A stretch of 64,000 bases of DNA, from assembly GCA_039583875.1 (NCBI GenBank), contig CM077164.1:66867628-66931627 (forward strand), read 5' to 3'. The notes beneath the pieces are model-generated. The model searched no databases. It had not been told where the DNA came from and was given only the letters and a program-made list of their open reading frames with translations. How positions within the stretch are numbered: the first letter of the stretch is position 1; each line of letters starts with the position of its first letter. Source of the stretch: Platanthera guangdongensis (Eukaryota > Streptophyta > Magnoliopsida > Asparagales > Orchidaceae). Made by a program: the position numbers and the translations under genes. Shown piece by piece: positions 30,026 through 40,779 of this stretch.

Positions 30026-33000
30026 TTGATTATTATTGCAGGTATGTCCAAAGGCCAAAAAACGCCAATCTGGTACTTGGACAGCGGATGCTCTCGGCAT
30101 ATGACCGGGACTAGAAGCCTCATTCAGAACTTTACTCCAGTCGTGAACGGACCAAAGGTCATCTTTGGAGGTTCAGACCGTGGAATTACCAGAGGCTATG
30201 TTATGATTACTAACGGCAATGTATCCTTCTCGGATGTGGCTTATGTCGAAGGATTGGAACACAATCTCATAAGCATAAGCCAACTCTGCGATAAAGGATA
30301 CATAGTTGAATTCCATGCTGATAAGTGCTTGATAAAATCTGCTGACAATATGGAAATGATTCTATCCGGCACTCGAAATAGGAATATTTTCTGTTTAAAT
30401 TTCATTTGTATAGATTCCTCTACATCAGTGTGCCTTTTAGCAAAAGATAGTGCATCTCTTGGTGAACAATGTCACAAGAGACTAGCACATATTCATTTCA
30501 AAACTATTAATAAATTATTTTCAATGAACTTAGTACGTGATGCCCCAAATGTCAAGTGCGTCAAAGATAGATCTTGTCATGCGTGCGTAAAAGGAAAGCA
30601 AACAAGGGCTACCTTTAAAAGCGTTATTGGCAAAGATTCTAATAGATGTCTTCATCTACTGCACATGGACTTGTTTGGTCCACTACAAATTAGAAGATTG
30701 GGAGGTAAGGATTATACGTTTGTAATTATTGATGATTACTCACGCCTTGCGTGGGTGTTCTTTCTGAAACCCAAGTCAGATACCTTTGACATCTTTACTA
30801 ATTTTGTCAGGCAAGTCCAGAATGAGTACAACTGCTCCGTAGTAAAAATCAGAAGTGACAATGGAACAGAGTTCAAATCTGGGGCCATGACAGAATTCTG
30901 TGAAAGCTTAGGTATATTTCATGAGTTTTCCTCTCCTCGTACTCCACAATAGAACGGAGTGGCTAAGAGAAGGAATAGAACACTCATAGAGGCCTGCAAG
31001 ACAATGTTGAGTGATGCTTCACTTACGGAGTACTTCTAGGCTGAAGCCGTCAACACTGCATGACATGTGCAAAATCGAGCACTCATAAACAAAAATCACG
31101 ATAAGACACCTTACGAACTTCTAAAGGGCAGGAAGCCAACCATTTCATACTTTAGAATCTTTGGTTGTAAATGCTTCGTACTTAACAGTGGTAAATATCA
31201 TACCACCAAGTTCAGCGAAAAAGTTTTGAAGGTATTTTTGTAGGTTATAGTAGTCATAGTTAGGCATATAGAATATTTAATAGAAAAACCCTGGTGGTAG
31301 AAGAATCGATACATGTTTTATTTGATGATACGAGCTTGCTGCAAAGCAATCCGTTTAGTGTGCTCATTGAAGATGCATGTGCAAAGCTGAAAGAAACTAG
31401 CTTGGATGAACCGTCTGAAGACAAAGGCGAAAAGTTCATCAAGATCACCACTCCAACCCCTACTGGAGAGGCTGATGATCAAGATGAAGAAGTCATCCAA
31501 GATGAAGAAATCACTCCAGTGATTGAAGATAATCCAGATGCAAGAAGGTTAGAGCTCATACATATGAAGGATCACCCCATGGACCAAATCATAGGAGATC
31601 CCCGGGACGGTGTCAGAACTCGAAGAGGTACAACTAATGAGAATCTTTATTTAAGTTTTCTCTCGCAGGTTGAACCAAAGAAGTTTGAGGAAGCAAACTC
31701 AGATGCATCGTGGATATTGGCAATGAAAGAAGAACTAAATCAGTTCAAGCGCTGCAATGTATGTTAGCTTTTTCCAAGACCCAAAGGAAGGAATGTCATT
31801 GGAACAAAATGGGTATGCAGGAACAAGATGGACGAAGACGGGACGATCATAAAGAATAAGGCCATACTTGTCGCTAAAGGCTATCGTCAAGAAGAAGGAA
31901 TCGACTTCGACCAGACATATGCTCCAGTGGCAAGGCTGGAGGCAATAAGGTTGTTCCTAGCATATGCTGCATTCAAGGTTTCACCGTCTATCAGATGGAC
32001 GTGAAGTCTGCCTTCCTAAATGGTAACATAAAGGAGGAAGTGTATGTGGAACAACCTCCAGGTTTCGTTGACCCTAACTTTCCTGATTATGTCTATTTCC
32101 TACACAAGGCCCTATATGGTCTGAAACAAGCTCCTCGAGCTTGGTATGAGACGCTGTCTAGCTTTCTACTTGAGAACAAGTTCACAAGAGGAAAGATAGA
32201 CAAGACATTATTTCTTAGGGAAATTAAAGGCAAGATTTTGCTAGTGCAAATCTATGTCGACGACATTATTTTTGGCTCTACAGACGACAACCTCTGCAAA
32301 AAGTTCTCAAAACTTATGCAAGGGAAGTTCGAAATGAGCAGTATGGGCGAGCTGAAATATTTCTTAGTGCTTCAGGTGAAACAATCTGAAGATGGAATTT
32401 TCATCTCGCAGACCAAGTTCACCAAAGAGCAGATTAAGAAATTCGGAATGGAGAACGCAACCTTTATGAGGACTCCAATGGGCTCAACTATGTCTCCTGA
32501 CAAGGATGAAAAAGGGAAACCTTTTGATGAAACCAAGTACAGAAGCATAATTGGATCCTTGCTCTACCTTACTGCCAGTAGACCCGACATAATGTTTTCA
32601 ACATGTGTCTGCGCTAGATTTCAGGTGAACTCTAAGGAATCTCACTACGCTGCTGCAAAGTGGATTTTGAGATACCTTAAAGGTACACCAAATCTTGGCT
32701 TATGGTACCCAAGAAGTAATGACAGCGAACTAATTGGTTTTGCAAATGCAGATTTTGCAGGAAGCAAAGATGATAGGAAAAGCACCTCCGGGACGTGCCA
32801 ATTCTTTGGAAGAAGGCTAATCTCCTGGAGTAGCAAGAAGCAGAACTGTGTCGCAATCTCAACGGCAGAGTCAGAGTACATCTCTGCAGGAAGTTGTTGT
32901 GCACAGTTACTCTGGATAAAGAATCAATTTGAGGATTACAACATGCAGTTCAAGAATATCCCAATGTTTTGCGACTCTTCCAGCGCAATTGCAATAGCCA

Positions 33001-33200
33001 ACAATCCAGTCTCGCACAGCCGGACAAAGCATATGGTGCTAAGGTATCATTTCATCCGGGAGCATGTAGAGCATGGGGACATAGATCTCCAATATGTCTC
33101 CATAGACAGGCAAGTTACAGATATTTTCACGAAGCCGCTGGACGAGACCAAGTTCTCATTCTTCAAAACTGAACTTGGGATGCTCAACAAGGAAGATTAG
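30026..33200 (+). pseudogene. pol: C pol: protease, integrase, reverse transcriptase, RNase H
   Basis: Protease WYLDSGCSRHMTG (Asp codon 30080). Integrase aspartates are at 30668 (HMDLFGP) and 30857 (RSDNGTEF). The third catalytic residue, normally Glu in VAERRNR, is AAG (Lys) at 30965. Reverse transcriptase YVDD is at 32253-32264. RNase H has STAESEY and TKPLDETKF. Shifts occur in the A6 run near 30057-30062 (gag to pol), near 31220, and near 31972. Stops occur at 30950, near 31037, near 31061 and at 31765. From 31995 to 33200 (401 codons) reverse transcriptase and RNase H are fully open, the best-preserved enzyme segment in the window. Confidence 0.93.
30039..30047 (+). promoter_or_regulatory. 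Candidate 5' splice site at the C gag-protease junction
   Basis: CAG|GTATGT, a strong donor consensus, preceded by TTATTATTGCAG. It occupies the same place as CAG|GTGAGT in A although the neighbouring bases differ. Splicing here is inference. Confidence 0.42.
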
Positions 33201-33295
33201 AGAAGTTTGGATTTCAACAAAGCAAAGAAATTAAATGGTTAGTCAAAATCTGGCACTTCAAAAGTTTTCTTTTTTTTCTCTGACTCAAGTTATAC

Positions 33296-33515
33296 CTGAC
33301 CTACTCGAGTACTCAAAGGACCTACTCGAGCAGTCCATTTAACTTACTCGAGTAAGACAATTCTTGTACTCGTGTAGTACACTTCATCTACTCGAGTCAG
33401 TCAATTCTCCTACTCGAGTAGTGCAAGACCTACTCGAGTAACTTCTATAGACCTACTCGAGTAACTCCTGATCTACTCGAGTACATTTTCTCTCTCTCGT
33501 GTATATACCTTTTTC
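33296..33515 (+). repeat. Second TACTCGAGTA array, internal to C
   Basis: Six exact ACTCGAGTA copies plus variants, between the pol stop (33200) and the extra ORF. The array word is that of the C LTR while the spacers differ. It mirrors the internal GTGTCGACAC array of A. Confidence 0.85.
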
Positions 33516-33605
33516 TTTTAAATTTTCTTATTTGCACACCAAGGTTTGTGCCGCCTCTTCTATAGCTTTAAATTTTTTTGGATAATTAGACATAAACCTA
33601 GGGTT

Positions 33606-33612
33606 TATAAAT
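33606..33612 (+). promoter_or_regulatory. Internal TATA-like box in C
   Basis: TATAAAT in GGGTTTATAAATTCG, about 100 bp after the internal array and upstream of the extra ORF. This is the same order as in A (array, TATA, ORF) and in the LTRs. The box is weaker than the A one. Confidence 0.35.
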
Positions 33613-33702
33613 TCGAAATTCCAAATTCATTCTACACGAAATCACTTGCCAATCTCTCGAGTAGCACTTGTCTACCCCGCTTGATCCAATCATCCTATCG
33701 AG

Positions 33703-34126
33703 AAGTTGCAGAGCCGCGACCTAGCTACTCCTCTGCATCCCTCTGACAGAGTCCCTGAGTTTTTGCCCAAGTTTCTGTGATCATGGCCGCCGGCCTCTCC
33801 AAGATTGGTGTAGGTTCGAACCCGAACTTGATAGCCAATCATCCAACACCGCTATCACCGACTGAGCTGCAGCTCAGTTGGTGATAGCGGTGTTGGATGA
33901 TTGGCTATCAAGGGTTGCGGGTTCGAAACCTAGCGCCAACAACGCGGCGTTGCAGAGCGTTGTCTGCAGGTAGCGACACTGTTCGGCAGTCCCTGAACAG
34001 AAATTTGAGTTGTCTACCGCTTCGTCTTTAGAAGTTGCAGAGCCGCGACCCTTCCTCTTCCCTCCGACAGAGTTTTTCGTTTCTGGATCATGGCCGCCGT
34101 CTCCAAGATTGGTGTAGGTTCGGAAC
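33703..34126 (+). repeat. Direct duplication around the aORF start in C
   Basis: The segments 33703-33820 and 34031-34126 both contain GAAGTTGCAGAGCCGCGACC, then CTCTGACAGAG or CTCCGACAGAG, then ATCATGGCCGCCG and CTCCAAGATTGGTGTAGGTT. The inverted repeat and about 100 bp of unassigned sequence lie between them. Two candidate start codons (33783 and 34090) result. Confidence 0.7.
33812..33930. repeat. Inverted repeat with tRNA-like A and B boxes on both strands
   Basis: Arms 33827-33869 and 33870-33912 are reverse complements with one mismatch over 43 nt, centred on GAGCTGCAGCTC. The plus strand has an A-box-like AGCTCAGTTGG (33871-33881) and B-box-like GGTTCGAAACC (33920-33930). The minus strand has the same pair, with its B box at 33812-33823. 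The arrangement suggests two tRNA-derived SINE heads fused 5' to 5', or a fold-back element. It interrupts the start region of the extra ORF. Confidence 0.6.
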
Positions 34127-36449
34127 TTGTTACCGCAGGAATTGCAGAGCTGTCAGACGAACCCTTTCCTTCGTTCTCCAAGAACCCTGCCGGATCCTCT
34201 TCCCCGAGGTAGCAGAAATCTTCACAAATCTGAAGGTCAAAAGGTATGGCAAAGTTCTGAAATCCAAGGTGCATGGTCTGAAAATTAAACTTATTGCGAC
34301 AATTATCTCTCAACTCCTCCGTCTACCGGTGGCCACTGTAGCAGATGACCTCGTTGAAGAAGATTCCTACAGAACCTGCTTATTCTGTGGGATTTCGCCT
34401 GAAGTTCAGTCTATCAAACGATCAGACTTGAACGCAGAAGGAAAATTTTTGGTTGATGTTATTGGAAAGATTTTGCTGTGCAAGACCAACTCCATAAGGG
34501 ACATTCCACTATATTTCTTCGACATAATGCAAGCCATTGTCTACCGCAAGAAATTCCAGTTTGGCATGCTGATTCTGGACAAAATCAAGGACAGCTTAAA
34601 ATCCCCCAACTTTGCCAGAATAATCTCTCTACTCCTCCATGAAACAAATCCTCAAGTATTCAACTTCTCCAAAGGTACCCCTCTTCACCACATGAAGAAG
34701 GTCTCCATTTCTTCTATTCAGAGATGGGAGGTCAAGCTGAAGAATGCTGCCCAAGCTGCTATGAATTCAGAAGTTCCATCTTTCGAGGACAGGACTCCAT
34801 CTCCCTCTCCTCATCATGTGGCCAGCTCCTCTGGTGCACCAAGTGAGGGGGAGCCTGCTCCTTCTATCCCAGTCAGGACACCCTTTCCACCAAAAACTAC
34901 CTCATCTACTCATCCAGCAACGTCTTCCCTACCTCATACTCCACAAACTCCAGCAACTCTTTCAGATCAGATACCTCAAGAATCTCTTCTCTCAACAGCT
35001 GCTGCTATAAATGCAATGATTGCAGAACTCACTGAACAAGTGCTGCCTATTCCTCCTCCTCCTCTATCTCCTCCAGCTGCATCCTCAGCAATTCCCAAGG
35101 ACTCAACTCCTGGATAATCTCCAGCCAATTCTCCAGCCAGGACTCCAGCAAAATCTCCTACTGCCCTAAAAGACCAGCAAGACACAATTCTTATCTCTGA
35201 TGAGCCCTCTCCAGAGCTAGTAGAGGCTCCTCTCAGAAACCTAGATTTCTCTCTCCCCCATGTTACAGAAGAAGAGGTTGCTATCATTCATACCACAAGA
35301 GCTCACAGCTCTGTGATCATTGAAGAAATAGCTCCATGGGTAGCTCCTCCTCTCTCATCTGATGCTCCTTCAACTGCTGCTGCTGCTTCTGCCCCACCAG
35401 ATTTGCTGTCCCATATCTCTCTCCTGCTGAAAGACCAGAGAAAATACATTGATGAATCTCTAGCTGTCATTACAGCCAAGGTAACTGCTCTCGAGACTGA
35501 GATGAGCAGAGGGTTTGCTGGAATCCAGCACAACACTGACAAGGTCAAGTACTTATTTCAACTTGGTGGAAAAGCCCTCGACCACACTATAGCTAGTGTT
35601 GGAGAAGTTATGGAACAAGGTGTCACCCTTGCAAATAATTAAATAGAGCTGGACAAGAAAAATGAAGCCAACAAAGTGAAAATCTGTGAAGAAGTTGGCC
35701 TTTTTAAAGAAGATGCAATAGAAAGGTTATCTGTTGAAATCAGAAAGGGGGAGAGCTTGGTCAAAGAACACTTAGAAAAATCAGCTGCTCTGAAGTCAGA
35801 TTTCTAGGAAACTCATGTGAAGACAATTCATGATGATGTGCAAGCCCAGATATAGAGTGTCAAATTTCATACCTGTGACACTACTGTCTAGATGCACAAC
35901 CAGATTCTGCCAGACCTTGCTGCTGACCCCAACATCATTCCTCATCATTTAAATCCTCTAGATACAGATGCCTCTGCCCCAGCTGCTCCTCTGCAACCTA
36001 CCTTCTCTCTCAGGCCTGGAGACTCAGTTGCTCCTCCAGATACCTATATTCAAGGCTGCGAAGAAGATCCTGCTGACATTTTCCTTCATGGTCCTCCAGA
36101 GATCAAAACTTACAAGAAGAAAAGGAAATATGGGGAAGGTACTTCTGCTAGCAAGACTGTTCCTGCTAAAGCTCCTGAACATGCTGAAGTTTGGTCTCCA
36201 ACCTCCAAATCCCTGATTCTGGAAACTCTAAGATTAGTTTTGGAATTCCATGAGAGCAGGAATGTTCATTACAGCTCATATGAATGGGAACTTTATGAAA
36301 AATCCATGACCAAAAGGAGAATCTATGACAGAGAATATGGGAGGAACAACCCTGCAACCCCTCCTAGACCTCCCAAGTATTATCCAAAACCTTTTTGTTA
36401 CCAGAGGAGACAACAAGAGAAACTAGACAGACAACAACATCAAGGCTGA
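34035..36449 (+). pseudogene. C extra 3' ORF of unknown function (aORF)
   Basis: Homologue of the A extra ORF. The probable start is ATG 34090 (MAAVSKIGVGSEL), one frame away from the main body, so a shift near 34205 is needed. The main frame is open from before 34210 to 35117, then to 36449, with TAA/TAG at 35115, near 35640, near 35805, near 35853 and near 35889. Early residues include YGKVLKSKVHG, LNAEGKFLVDVIGKILL and DKIKDSLKSPNFARII, each with a counterpart in A. A Pro/Ser/Thr-rich stretch and a coiled-coil-like part (KYLFQLGGKALDHTI) follow. The C-terminus has WSPTSKSLILE and PKYYPKPFCYQRRQ, again as in A. There are no transmembrane segments or enzyme motifs that I recognise. Confidence 0.7.
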
Positions 36450-36656
36450 TTCTCAAGGATATTTGAGAGTGTGAAATGATTGACTGTAGAACTGATAATT
36501 TTGGATATTCTTATTTATAAAATTCTAAGTTTTTGCTCTTATTATCTTTTCTCATAGTCTGTTGCTTGCTTGCACTAATTTTTCTACTTAGCTTCTTTTT
36601 ATGTCTTTAATTCACCTTAGTGTAAAGGGTTCTGACTTCAACAAATAGGGGGAGAT
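36450..36656 (+). other. C 3' untranslated region and polypurine tract
   Basis: AT-rich sequence without ORFs, ending in AAATAGGGGGAGAT directly before the 3' LTR (about 36643-36656). The tract is identical in type to that of A. Confidence 0.88.
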
Positions 36657-38538
36657 TGTTGGGAACTATGTCCACATTAACCCAGATTTAATGAAGTCAC
36701 CCTGGAACTAAGATGAATTAGTTTGTATTTGATACTTTGTTTGAGTTATGTGTTTGCAGGACTCCAATGGGAAGTATAGACCAATGTCAGTCTATAATGG
36801 GTCACCAAACACAGGACCATGCAATGTAATCCCTCATTGTGTGTTCCAAAGTGTTGACTCATGTGTAGCCTCTCTATTGGGATACACTTCATATTCAAGC
36901 TATAGGACTATGTGAAAAGACTTGATGCTGACTCCCCTCTAGTAGAAGAAAAATTTCTGTCAGAAATTTTTCTAAGTGTTTCTCTCGAGTAGGTCTTTAA
37001 CTACTCGAGTAGATTGCTTGAGATATACTCGAGTAAAACTTCTGTATACTCGAGTAAGAAAATTCTTCCTCTCGTGAAGTTAAGTAAAACACTCGAGTAG
37101 TTCACTGACATACTCGAGTAGCTTACTTAACTACTCGAGTAGATCATTCTTCCTACTCGAGTTGCCCAGAATTCAGTTTCCAAGTTTTTCTAAGTCATTT
37201 ACTCGAGTAGGTACTTTGTATACTCGAGTAGTTCTCGACACTGTGTCGAGTAACTTTTCTCTGTTTCGAGTAGTTAAGATATACTCGAGTAAGTCTTTCA
37301 TATACTCGAGAAGATTTCTTTCCTCTCGAGTAGTTCAATCTGACTACTCGAGTAGCTGTTTTTCCCGTGTGCAGAATTTTTCTAAGTGTTTGTCTCGAGT
37401 AGTTCTTCTAACCACTCGAGTCGTTCAATTCTGCATACTCGAGTAGTACAACTTGTACTCGAGCAGTTCAACTCCTTCCCGTGAAACTTTTATGTATACT
37501 CGAGTAGATCTTCTAAGTACTCGAGTAAGTTGATTATATGAACTCGAGTAGTTGTCTTCAACCTACTTGAGTAGTCCTGAATTATATACCCGAGTAACAT
37601 TTCTTTACTTACTCGAGTAGTCCTTGACCTACTCGAGTAGTTATATACCTACTCGTGTATATGACCTCCTTTTCTCAGAAATTTCTATAAGTCCAGATTT
37701 GACAGATTTTCAAATTCCGTGACATGATTGGTCCACATGTACGTCATTAAAACCAATTATGACCGTTATTAGTATTCTTATATAAGGTCATGTCTAATCG
37801 ACAAACCCTAAGAAGAATCACAAGCTTTCAAGATAAAATATTATTGGAAAACTTTCTGTAGCCGTCTCTCTCTCTCTAAGTCGCTATTTCCTCTCTCTCT
37901 CTCTCTTCAAGGAACAAAAGCCGCCGCCGCCGCAGTTCTTCTCCGGAAAGGGCTTCGATTTTCAGAGGAAATAGACTCAAGAAGTTTTACAGATCGAGAT
38001 CGTCTCTCAACTGCTCATCCTTTTCCCGATCGTGTAAGACAAAGGAAGATTCCAGATCTACTGCCGAGATTTTCTTCATCTTTTCTGAAAGTTCCTCAAA
38101 GCTTACAAGAAGAAGATCTTGGTTGCTTGCTTGTAGATCTGACAGAAAAATCATTGTTTGTATTTTCTTAAACAATTTTCATTCTTGTAGGAGAAGTTTT
38201 CTCCGAGTGTAAGAGTTTTCAACTCCGAGTTTGTAGGAAGTTTTGCCTTCCGCGTTGTAGATCCATTTGGTTGGATTGAGATTGTAGGAACTTTGTTCCG
38301 AGGGTAGGAATTATTTTCAATCCGAGATAATGGAGTAGCCGAGTCTAGTATATTGCTAGATCAGTGAGGGAAAGTGGATGTACCCAAGATCGAGGAACCA
38401 CTATAAATCGTGTTTCATCTGTGATAATTTGGTAGATAGATCTGTACTTTGTTCTGAGATTTTTTATTACACAAAAGACGCACAACTCACTTATTCACCC
38501 CCCTCTAGGCGATTTAGGTTGACAACTATTATCTTTCA
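36657..38538 (+). repeat. C 3' LTR
   Basis: It starts TGTTGGGAACTATG and ends ATCTTTCA. It matches the 5' LTR with scattered differences, mostly single bases. It keeps six hairpin units at 38186-38326, where the 5' copy has five. TATA is at 37779-37785. Confidence 0.94.
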
Positions 38539-38543
38539 ATAAA
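38539..38543. repeat. Right target site duplication of C (ATAAA)
   Basis: Perfect match to 25775-25779. Confidence 0.92.
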
Positions 38544-40361
38544 CTTTTTAATTATGCAATAATGTTTATAGATTTCAACAAGTGTAATTAAGTATTGTAA
38601 CTACTCAAAAATATAATTTTGGAGAATCGTTCGGTCATGCGTAGGAATAAAGTTGGCAGGCCACTAAGTTGAGCATTGCCAAAGACTGGGGCTCGGGACC
38701 ACCTCCAAAGGAATCCACCAATGTCGGGGACCATATGCTTTCCCATTCACACTCTCTCCAAAGCGCTAGTTTGACTCGAGCGCGAATCCGCGTGACTATA
38801 GGAAGAAAATGGGGCTTAGGCATATACGTAGGTAAGGATGCAAAAGGTAAACCATGGCTATGCACTCCCCAAATGAGCTCATACAAAAATTCCTGTCGCC
38901 AAGCAAAACATACAGGTGCTCCACACCACTAGACTTGGACTTGACAAACGGGTGCATGCACCCGCTACTAGCACAAAATCTCAAAAGGAATTTTCATTTA
39001 AACTTTTTCTTCTTTCATGTCAAACTTCTTTCTTTTTTCTCTTTTTCTTTTCTTTTTTAAAAATTTTTATGTCACATTCAGCCACAAAATCATGAAATCT
39101 GCACCTCACAAACACAAAACAACACCTCGCAACATCACCGAATGCAATAAGTGATATACTAGTAACTCGAGCTAGGGGCGTGCTACTGGGATAGGCTTTT
39201 AGGCTTTGGTGATCATGGAGTGTGGCTGAATCAACAGGAGGGGTAGGCTCAAAATAAGCAAATAAGAATTACGTTAGGACTGGGTGCAAGGCTCAACCGG
39301 GCCGAAATGATGGCCTACATCACACTCAGGCTTGACTAACCATGCACCAATGCTTCGAGAGTAGCTTGGGGCAAGTTCTTACACCCCGATAAAGACGATC
39401 CTTCCTCCCGACTCGAGCAATATGAGGCTAGTGGCGGCTACACACATTCCTACACTACTATTCGATTGCTCCAGATTCCACAGTTTTGAGTAGTACAAAC
39501 ATTATTTACAAATGCAGAAAAGCGTAAATCTACGAGCATAAAGAAAAATTAAATCTATACTATTTCTACACATCATGAGTCCTCGGTTAGGAGCACTGCA
39601 CGAGTTTCACACTACCATATCCTAAAATCCTAAGTCAGCACCACTATCTTAAAGTTAACATAAAAGAAATAAATTAAACTTAGGCCGAGCGCGTGCGTAA
39701 GTGCGCTCTCATGCGGTGTAGGTGCACAATGCTGTCATGATAAAATAAAAACTGAAAATGAAAATACTCTTGTGGTATGCAAGTGCGTGTGCATAGGTGA
39801 TTCGCGAAACTTTCCCCAACCAGACTTATACTAAACAATATATCCATGATCTGCAATAAAATTAAAGAAATGAAGGTTGGGGGAGAGGTTACTCATGCTC
39901 AGCTAATGAGCATACCAGAAGATTGGCGTTAAACTTTAGCAATAAACCCACGGCCCAAACAAATTCCACCTGCAAAATAGAATATCTCCAACCACAAAAA
40001 ACTAAACACAATTAAACACAACAACTAAATTGCACAAATTTAAAGCAAGAAGCAACATTGGGTCGTCTCCCATAAGCCCTTTCCTTTACCATCTTTAAGG
40101 TGGACCAAATATATGTATTAACAGTTATATAGATTATGTTCAAAAGCAAGAGTTCAGAATGCATGAAAAAGAAATCCAAAGTTACACACAGCATGAAGAT
40201 AAATAAAACAAGAAATGGAAAGAAAGGGGGGCCCGAAGATCCTTCACTCTTCAGCTGAACACTGACTTGTGATAGATCCCCCCAGTCATGCGAGGTGAGG
40301 GCGGGGTGAAGGCTTTACGGCCCAAGGAATACGAGTCTCCCCTACCCCAAGCCTCGTCCTT
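38544..40361 (-). other. Non-coding internal region of D
   Basis: About 1.8 kb between the D coding region and the C insertion. It has a 60-bp pyrimidine-rich tract on the plus strand (39001-39060, purine-rich on the element's sense strand). No domain was recognised in any frame. This is where an autonomous element would carry reverse transcriptase and integrase. Confidence 0.7.
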
Positions 40362-40367
40362 TTCGCG

Positions 40368-40718
40368 TCAGCGTGAAAAATCTGATGCCTTGCGTATAAG
40401 AAGTTCTTTTCTTTTCAAATTAATAGATGGGGATCGCCAAGGTGGTATATCCACCCCAACCAAATCAGCAACATGCCTATCTTTCTCATCGGGGGGCATC
40501 CTTTTCTCACCCACAGCGGGTGAAAGATCAGCCCAAGTCACCCATTTAACAGTTTTACAACATTCATTAAGCTTAATCAATGTTTTTAAATATGTTTCCA
40601 ACACGCTCCCAATAGCCGTGCACGACACCCGTTCCTTTTCTTCAGCAACTTGTTTCATGTCAAACAATTCCTCCTTCGCTTCTCCGTTAGCAATCATCAG
40701 CACGTCTTTTACTTGCAC
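40368..40718 (-). pseudogene. D post-protease coding remnant
   Basis: An open minus-strand stretch of about 116 codons (MQVKDVLMIANGEAKEELFD at the start, hydrophilic, KRMPPDEKDRHVADL further on). It follows the protease in a neighbouring frame and may be the C-terminal tail of the gag-protease polyprotein. I do not recognise a domain. It does not look like the start of reverse transcriptase. Confidence 0.45.
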
Positions 40719-40779
40719 AGCCCCGGTCTTGCTTATTCAACACAACATCTGTCTCATCAGCTCTAGATAAATCATCAGA

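Larger units (their letters stand above)
25780..38538 (+). mobile_element. Element C: complete SIRE/Maximus-type Ty1/Copia retrotransposon
   Basis: A 12.76-kb element with the same plan as A: LTR, tRNA-Met primer site, gag with coiled coil, pol, second motif array, extra ORF, polypurine tract, LTR. The ATAAA target duplication is perfect. It is inserted in the internal non-coding part of D. It belongs to a different family from A: the LTR sequences do not match, and the array word is TACTCGAGTA. Coding frames change three times through single-base indels. Confidence 0.95.

Noticed and set aside
33869..33930. Possible tRNA gene
   Set aside because: A and B boxes are present, but no cloverleaf (anticodon stem, acceptor pairing) can be drawn, and the same boxes occur on the other strand of a palindrome. 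SINE-like origin fits better.
34816..35010. Host gene candidate in the proline-rich part of the C extra ORF
   Set aside because: It lies between pol and the 3' LTR of a complete element and is homologous at both ends to the extra ORF of A, so it belongs to the transposon.
38669..40770. Small plus-strand ORFs in the D internal region
   Set aside because: Antisense to D, short, with no domain; the sense strand shows gag-protease at the higher coordinates.
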